64,000 bases of DNA from Brachynemurus nebulosus (Eukaryota > Arthropoda > Insecta > Neuroptera > Myrmeleontidae): contig JAPWDM010000014.1 of NCBI GenBank assembly GCA_035578155.1, positions 6,126,001 through 6,190,000 of the forward strand. The letters run 5' to 3'. Below the pieces are notes generated by a model, which saw nothing but the letters and a program-made list of their open reading frames with translations, made no database searches and had not been told where the DNA came from. Shown in pieces: positions 57,643 through 64,000 of this stretch; within the stretch, counting starts at the first letter, position 1, and each line of letters opens with the position of its first letter. A program made the position numbers and the translations under genes.

Positions 57643-58025
57643 CCAGTGTCACCTCTAGGTGACAGTAATTTGTGAACTTTTTTTACAGACAATATAACAA
57701 ATTTTAAAAATAAATGTAATATGACTAAAATGTTAATACTTAGTAGTATTTATGGTTTTAATTTGGCAACACTGAAGTTATGTTAACGGTCAAATTAATT
57801 CTGTTGTTTCAAACGATTTGCTATTTTATTGCGTGTGAGTGTATCTTGTGGTATTTTCGCTGTTATAAAAATGTCTAAAGAGTAGGTACTGTTATTACTG
57901 TTAAACAAATTATTATATAAGAATCAAGCTTATAATGAAAGTGATTTTTTGCCGGTAATTTCATACCGTTTTACTGTCAGTTCATACTACAAATAACGCC
58001 CAGTGTCACCTATAGATGACACTCC
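57643..58025. repeat. Pair of CCCAGTGTCACC palindromes
   Basis: CCCAGTGTCACCTCTAGGTG continues to ACAG (about 57643-57666), and CCCAGTGTCACCTATAGATG continues to ACACT (about 58000-58023). Each contains a GTGTCA..TGACA palindrome, and they bracket ~340 bp. They may be the termini of a small transposon, but no target duplication is evident. Confidence 0.5.
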
Positions 58026-61000
58026 ATTTAAAAAAAAAACTAAAGGGTATTTTTTTTTCAATTATTTATTTTTTATATGTTGAGTACCTAAAGATAAAAA
58101 CTAGCACAAAATAAGGATATTTTGTCGATAGATCGCGTTTTGGGAATTGGCAAGTGAACAATAACAAAATAATAAAATACATATCCAAAACGAACTTAAG
58201 ATTCGATTAGGACGTGTTAATTTTTACAAAGAATATTATTTCACTCAATTCATCTTGATATGAAATGCGTCAGTACATAAAAATAAGAGAAACAAAAAAA
58301 AATTATTAAATCTTAATGGCTGAGACATCATTTTAAAGATTATGTTCCTCACTAAAAACGAAAAATTAATATGTAGTTTTAAATTAGCGTTTTCATAACA
58401 GTTTTATTTTATAAAATGTATTTGTATAAATAATGTAAAAGCGCCATCTGCTGACAATCTGGTTATCTGTACTATAACGTTACCGAGTTTAAAAATTGAT
58501 CAAAACTGGACAGAGATTATAACAATACGGTACTTGACTGTGTTTAAAATTTGTGTCAAATGTTAAATAATTCTATGCATTATCATTACATATGTCCAAT
58601 TTTAATGATGAAACATAAAAAGATTTGATAACTATTTAGAAATTTTATTTTGAAAATCGCCATTTTTCAACAAATATTCAAGTTAGTGAAAACGCGCCAT
58701 TTTTTGAAAACGACGTAACATTTTGTAGCTAGATATGTCGATTTTGATAATTTTCATCGGTGAGATGAAATTGTGTTTTCTTTTGAATATTTCTATTAGC
58801 TTATATATATAGTAATAATCGACCAGAATTCAAATAAATACTTGCTTTTACTTTGACATTTTATGAATATAATCAATGTTTTGAGGTTATAAATATTGAC
58901 ATTGACGTTTAGTTGCTTCAAACTGTCACGTCACTATAGTGAGATGTTTTTCCCGCTTTTTTCTCATTTAAAATTGTAGGGTTATTTTTTTGATAATTTT
59001 TTACAGAATCTGTCGAAAATAAAAAAAAATCACTTAACTGATATGGAAAAACAATGCTTTTAGAATATTTTTGTAACTTCAGTCAAGAACCCTATTTACT
59101 CTGGTATGAATTTTTGAAAACTACAAGAAAGTTACGACTTAAACTATTCTAACCAGATCGTTTAAAATCGATTCAAATTTTAATTCAACCGTAACAAAAT
59201 TATACGATTTGTGTGAATAATTGAGATTTTACTGTATCCTATATCCGTCGAATTATTCCTTGTATAAACAAATTACTGTAATATTTCAAATAATTTACTT
59301 TTTATAATAATAATATAATTCTTAAAATAGTATTAAAAAATGTAAATAAAAAATTGCCAATAAAGAAAACATTTTGTGGAAACATCGACGGAACAGATGT
59401 TGCAAAAAGATCCGTTACTTGTTTTGTATGTAATTTTTTTTTAAAATAATGAGGTTTTACATATTTTATTAAGGTAGTTGGTCGATAAAACGATTTTTTC
59501 AAGGGAATTTAACGAAACTTCTCTAGATATTTATTTAATCCAATACCAATAATACGAGCCCTTACCGAAAAAAAATTGACCACACCAATTTTGAGAAAAA
59601 CGATTTCAAAGTTTTGTAATTTTAACACGGGCTCTTATGGGAAAACTCTATTTTTTTTGAATAAAATTAAAACGTGTCAAAGGAATTTCATAAAAATTTA
59701 ATATGTTATTTAATGCAAAATTACAAACCATATTTAATTAGAAATAAAAGTTATTGACCACGCCGTTTTTGAAATATAATTTAAAAACATCATTTTACAA
59801 CGTTTTTACAACGCTTTTTCAACAATTCTTTTAAATTGCTACAACATAAGCTCGCGGAAATTCAAAAAAACAAGTGTAATACAAATATAATAACTGAAGA
59901 ATATTAATACATTATTTAATTTTTGATAAAAGAAGATTTTTTTGCTGAGATATACTTTTGTACCTGACTATCTCAGAGCAACTACGTTAATGCAATGTAA
60001 CAACGTGTATTCATGCTCGTACATACAATTACTGTAATTAAAATTTTATATAGTTCACCATATTTCGTATGATTCAGAGACAAGTACTTTTCGTAAATCA
60101 CATTTTTAAATGGATTTTTATAGCTTTCGATTTGAAAAGATTTAATTTATTAAATTTTATAGTTTTTTTTTTTTTTATGAATATTGTACAGTTAGTGGCC
60201 AAAAGTCATGAAACACATGGTTAAAAACGAGTTGAGTAAAAGAACAAAAATTGTGAAAATTACGTAATACTTCTTTTGTAGTGCTTGGCTACTCGACTGC
60301 ACTCGAGAAGACTTGAAAAGGCCCTAGAAGACTGCTCATGTTGCTCGAAGTTTCCGTTACATTCCCAACCATTACAGATTTCGTTACACCTTTAAATTTA
60401 CCCTTGCTGTAGAAGTTTCATTTCAAATATGTCTAATATTTTTGATTGTAAATTCAACTCAGTATCACCTTGTGTTCACAAACTCAACTAGTTAGCGCTC
60501 TATTCTTAAAATTATGAAAAAAAAAAAATGAAAGAATAAATATAGGTCAAATTGTATGAGGTCACTAACAAATGGCACAAAATTAGACGTACAACTTTAA
60601 GTTATTATAATTACTTTAACCCTTTTAGACAAACCATATGGAAAAATTTTTTTGTCTCAGAATACCGGACTTTTTACTGCCAGTGATAAGTACAATAGAT
60701 ACAGTTAAAAAAAGAAACGAAAAATAAAAAGAATCAAAAATCCCAACATTAAAAAAGTGAACCCTAGGAATTTACAAAATATAGATTATACTAAACTATG
60801 TTAATAAAATTGAACGTTATTTAGAATTATACCGTATTTCGGAAAATCTGTCACAGATGGCGGCACCTGTACCAGTGAATATATACATATCACAGCATTT
60901 TGAGTCGCCATATTGCAGAACGAGTTACTCGTCTTGATCATTTAAAGCGTTAATATAAAAAGGAAAAGAGCCAGATAACTCTGTACGTTTAATTTTGCTT

Positions 61001-61322
61001 CATTTGTTGTATTTGTTTGATGATGTCATACCATGTTAGTTAATTTTTTTACCTACCTATATTCTGTTTCATACACATGAAAATATAAGTCTTAAGGTAC
61101 AAAAATTATTTTTTTATATATTTTTTTTAAAAAGCAAAATGGCGGCACAGCAAATCCCTCCGCACCTCTAAAAAAAATAATTTTCTTCCTTGCCGGATCT
61201 TTAATTCCTTCAATTTTTATCCGATTGTCTTAAAATTTTAATTGCAGCGTAATAATAAATTTCTCTAGTGAGCATCGTAGGTTTTTTTCGATTAATTGAT
61301 TTTTCACAAAATAGCGCGTAGA
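58026..61322. other. Intron 3 sequence, no gene
   Basis: AT-rich. CAGTTAGTGGCCAAAAGTCA at 60190 resembles a Tc1-type terminus but stands alone. GCGCCATCTG near 58441 and AGATGGCGGC near 60856 are the only GC islands. Nothing else was delimited. Confidence 0.4.
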
Positions 61323-62014
61323 TTTAAGGATGTTTGGGAGGTACAATCGGAGATAAAAGTATATGAAATTAGAAATTCGTGAATAATTGCGTTGTATAAC
61401 AAACTATGAGGTAAATAAATAGTTAAATTAGTTAAATAATAGCTATCACTACAACTGATTGTACAATACATCAAACTATAGCTCTCAGCTGACAACAACA
61501 GCTGAGTACATTCTGAGGATTTTTCGGAGAATTTCAAAATGCTACGAGACTATTGAAAATTTACTAGAATGTTCCTCATTAAATACTAAGACCCCTGTAC
61601 TAAATTTCAAACCGATTCACTAAGCCGTTAAAAAGTTATTAAAAAAAAAAACCTTTTTACACGTACTCTTATGGAAATTCGAAAACAGAACAGATTAAAT
61701 AACTTTTTAACGGCTTAGTGAATCGGTTTAAAATTTTCACAGGGGCCTTGGTATTTAATGAGGAACATTCTACTAAATTTTCAATCGTCTCGTAGCATTT
61801 TGAAATTCCTCCGAAAAATCCTTAGAACGTACTCAGCTCTTGTAGTCAGCTGAGAGCTATAGTTTGATGTATTGTACAATCAGTTGTAGTGATAGCTATT
61901 ATTTAACAAAGATAACTATTTATTTACCTCATAGTTTGTTATACAACGCAATTATTCACAAATTTCTAATTTCATGTACTTTTATCTCCGATTGTACCTC
62001 CCAAACAACCTTAA
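61323..62014. repeat. Very long intronic hairpin (~320-bp arms)
   Basis: The left arm 61323-61640 and right arm 61698-62014 are reverse complements over their whole length, with an estimated 92-95% pairing and a ~57-bp loop. Examples: TTGTACAATACATCAAACTA, CTCAGCTGAC and TTTTTAACGGCTTAGTGAAT each occur with their complement. It lies in sense orientation inside the Pgant5 primary transcript. A foldback transposon is the simplest origin; an hpRNA-type small-RNA source is possible. Confidence 0.92.
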
Positions 62015-62488
62015 AGGAAAAATTTTTTTGGGAGTAAATCGTTCGAAATTTTATCATAAAATCGGCCAACTTTAATTAATAAAAAAATGTCCTACGTTTC
62101 GTTTTGGGGTTAAAGAAGCAACTATCATGATTCTTTCAGTAAATGTGTGTATTAGTAATTATACAATGGGTTATAATAAGTTAATCTTATTTTTTCTTAA
62201 ATATTTAATTGCTTTTATTTTCTCTGAAATGATGAAATTACAGCATAAATTCGCAAAATTATTTACCATAAAGACTGGTCCTGTCTCTGAAACACACCGG
62301 TGCGGTGTATTGCACAAAATGTATTTTTATTTTTGTCTTACATTTGACTTCTCGATTGCAAAGCTCCATGCAGTAAAATAAAAAACCTAAAAAGTAGCTT
62401 CAAGCAATACATATCCCCGCTCCCTTTCTCCGATTTCATATATTTTTTTCCAGTAGTGATATGCTCAAATTTTGAAATTTCTTTTTAG
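62015..62488. other. End of Pgant5 intron 3
   Basis: Non-coding, ending in the acceptor AATTTCTTTTTAG; open frames here are incidental. Confidence 0.6.
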
Positions 62489-62666
62489 GTACCGTGTACC
62501 ACAACGTGAATTGGATCGACGTGGTGGCGACCGTACCGTACCACTACGTACCCCAACCATGGCCGGTGGTCTGTTTTCAATTGACCGCGACTATTTCTAT
62601 GAAATTGGCGCGTACGACGAAGGAATGGATATTTGGGGTAGTGAAAATTTGGAAATGAGTTTCAGG
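62489..62666 (+). CDS. Pgant5: Pgant5 exon 4: Gal/GalNAc-T motif, last exon in the window
   Basis: Residues 333-392. The first base completes Trp-333. It reads [20 protein letters not shown], then [20 protein letters not shown] and [19 protein letters not shown]. This is the Gal/GalNAc-T motif, which forms part of the acceptor and UDP-GalNAc pocket. Relatives I know have WGGENLE; here the second Gly is Ser (S384, codon at 62640). The exon ends in phase 0 at AGG|GTAACG. The next exon (expected to begin with a WxCGG-type sequence), the third metal-binding His and the ricin-type lectin domain are not in the remaining 1.3 kb. Confidence 0.96.
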
Positions 62667-63017
62667 GTAACGTATTCATTCACATAAACCGACTAAAAAA
62701 AGAAAAATCTAAATAAGTGGTGACATCTATTATTAATTAACGATAATAATATTTTGAAATATGGGTGCATCGCTTGTTCTAGTTAACAAGTAGTTTAAAT
62801 TAATACATAATTTTCATAAATTTTTTAAAAGTTGGTATTTTCAAAAAGAAAAATTATATGTATATACATATTATTAGTTGAAACATGTATTTTTTTGATT
62901 TGATTATCAGATAATAGTAATTAAAAATCTATGAATGAGTATTCGACGATGTCCATTCCGATTCGATCTAATAATTTTTAAATTGACAATTTTTTATCTG
63001 ATGCAAATGTTCAAGTA
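62667..63017 (+). other. Start of Pgant5 intron 4
   Basis: Donor GTAACG at 62667. Non-coding; the intron continues past the window end, since no frame coding for the following conserved block was found. Confidence 0.75.
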
Positions 63018-63549
63018 CAGCTGCACTTTTTTTTGTGCGATGGATAGGGACCGCATAAAAAAAATCGCACAAAAAAATATATATTAAAAATATCATAAAT
63101 AGCTATAAAAAGTGTAGTTCGATCCAGATTGTATAAAAAACTTTTTTTGTGCGGTTGGTCGGGACTGCATAAAAATAGTTTCATCGAAAAAACAGCACTC
63201 AAAATGCTCAAAACTTAGAAATTTCCTTAGAAGTTGCTTATATAAACAAGATAAAGCATTAATTTACACGTAGAAACATTTTATTTCAATTTTATAATAT
63301 TATGAAAATTTTGAAAAATACATCCATAACAGAATTAAATGATGCAATAACTTATGTTCTTATGCAATGTATTGATTAAATGCTTAAAAGCCGTTAAAAA
63401 GTATTTTTATCAAAGAAAGTTATTATAATAATTGTTTAAGTTTCTTAGTGTCTCGTGATTTTGATTCACATTATGCATTTTAATGGCTATTTTTTACAAA
63501 AGCATAAAAGATCGCACAAAAAAGGACCGCATAAAAAAGAGTTCAGCTG
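63018..63549 (+). mobile_element. TA-target MITE, CAGCTGAAC family (copy 4, complete)
   Basis: The ends CAGCTGCACTTTTTTTTGTG and CGCATAAAAAAGAGTTCAGCTG-type are flanked by TA (63016-63017, 63550-63551). It is the most intact member and the reference for the copies at 3.5, 10.2 and 45.5 kb. Subterminal GACCGCATAAAA and TCGCACAAAAAA repeats occur at both ends. No frame. Confidence 0.9.
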
Positions 63550-63551
63550 TA

Positions 63552-64000
63552 CTTGAGTTATGTGTTTAGATTTTAAGTGAAAAGAGTAATTTTAGATTGT
63601 TATGGTATTTTAATTTTAATTTTATTTGTACCGTGTAAACATTTTAAATGAATTGATTTTTAATAACTTTTGATTTTTAAGGTTCCGTAGCAAATTTTCT
63701 GAACCATTGTTCTCATACTATCTATGGTTCATTTCAGTTAAATTTAGAAAATATAAACAACGCCTACCCGATTTGTAATTAAATATACGCCGAACGAGCG
63801 ACAAAATATGACTTTTCCGCTTTAAAGTGAAAAGTAGTACTTTGTCGCTCGGCAACTAGAGTCCTCGGAAATACACGTTTTGTGCTCTCTTCACAGAGCA
63901 CAAAAGCCTACTTTTCACTAAGATTGTAGAAAGAAATTTTTATTTGATACAGCTTCTAATTTAAAGAACCTGAGGTGCTCGCGTAATCTTTGCGCTACCA
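63552..64000. other. Intron 4 sequence with two strong hairpins
   Basis: CGAGCGACAAA (63795) pairs with TTTGTCGCTCG (63842-63852), and TTTTGTGCTCT (63878) pairs with AGAGCACAAAA (63893-63905). The rest is AT-rich, no gene. Confidence 0.55.

Larger units (their letters stand above)
55705..62488 (+). other. Pgant5 intron 3 (6784 bp, phase 2)
   Basis: Donor GTACGT at 55705, acceptor TTTCTTTTTAG ending 62488. It holds a hAT-type fragment, short palindromes and a very long hairpin. No gene was recognised inside. Confidence 0.92.

Noticed and set aside
60190..60230. Tc1-type terminus CAGTTAGTGGCCAAAAGTCA as a complete element
   Set aside because: No matching right end was found within intron 3, so it is at most a solo end.
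62667..64000. A fifth Pgant5 exon
   Set aside because: No frame encodes the expected WxCGG continuation; the interval is mainly a MITE and AT-rich sequence.
1..64000. tRNA and rRNA genes
   Set aside because: No A/B-box pair with a cloverleaf and no rRNA core sequence was recognised on either strand by eye; a covariance-model scan would be decisive.

Overview
The window is eukaryotic, very AT-rich and dominated by transposon remnants. It carries the 5' half of one recognisable host gene on the + strand. That gene encodes a polypeptide N-acetylgalactosaminyltransferase of the GALNT1/GALNT13 group, most like Drosophila Pgant5. The match to the fly protein, the mix of transposon families (hAT, P-like, TTAA-target, Tc1/mariner and pogo-like, Helentron-type, Penelope-like) and the large introns point to an insect. 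The order cannot be fixed from this sequence.

Layout. 1-1430 is the end of a ~120-bp satellite array. 1.5-19.2 kb is upstream, non-coding and repeat-filled. 19175-20031 is the first recognisable Pgant5 exon: leader with three short uORFs, then cytoplasmic tail, membrane anchor and stem. Intron 1 runs 20032-53735 (33.7 kb) and holds most of the mobile elements. The next exons are 53736-53902, 55386-55704 and 62489-62666. All junctions are GT-AG and the phases fit (2, 1, 2, then 0 at the last donor). The four exons encode 392 residues from the ATG at 19520, through the catalytic DAH motif to the SFR end of the acceptor-binding region. The rest of the catalytic domain and the lectin domain lie beyond 64000.

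Mobile elements. Many were delimited from both terminal inverted repeats (TIRs) and target-site duplications (TSDs). At least ten have perfect or near-perfect 8-bp duplications (hAT or P type). Three have TTAA targets and several have TA targets. Intron 2 is a three-deep nest of elements; without them it would be about 77 nt. Intron 3 holds a hairpin with ~320-bp arms. Two nearly identical ~1.7-kb elements lie in inverted orientation at 33.0-34.8 and 36.9-38.5 kb, with a short derivative at 12.5 kb. Their subterminal inverted repeats, central ~160-bp tandem units and 3' stem-loop match the Helentron-derived (HINE/DINE-1-like) design. Coding remnants within repeats are a Tc1 transposase C-terminus, a P-type THAP exon with its own splice donor, a GIY-YIG endonuclease fragment of Penelope type, and one unidentified decayed reading frame at 8.8-9.25 kb.

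No tRNA or rRNA gene, CRISPR array or second host gene was seen. Everything was read by eye, without alignment or database search; boundaries given without a target duplication are approximate.
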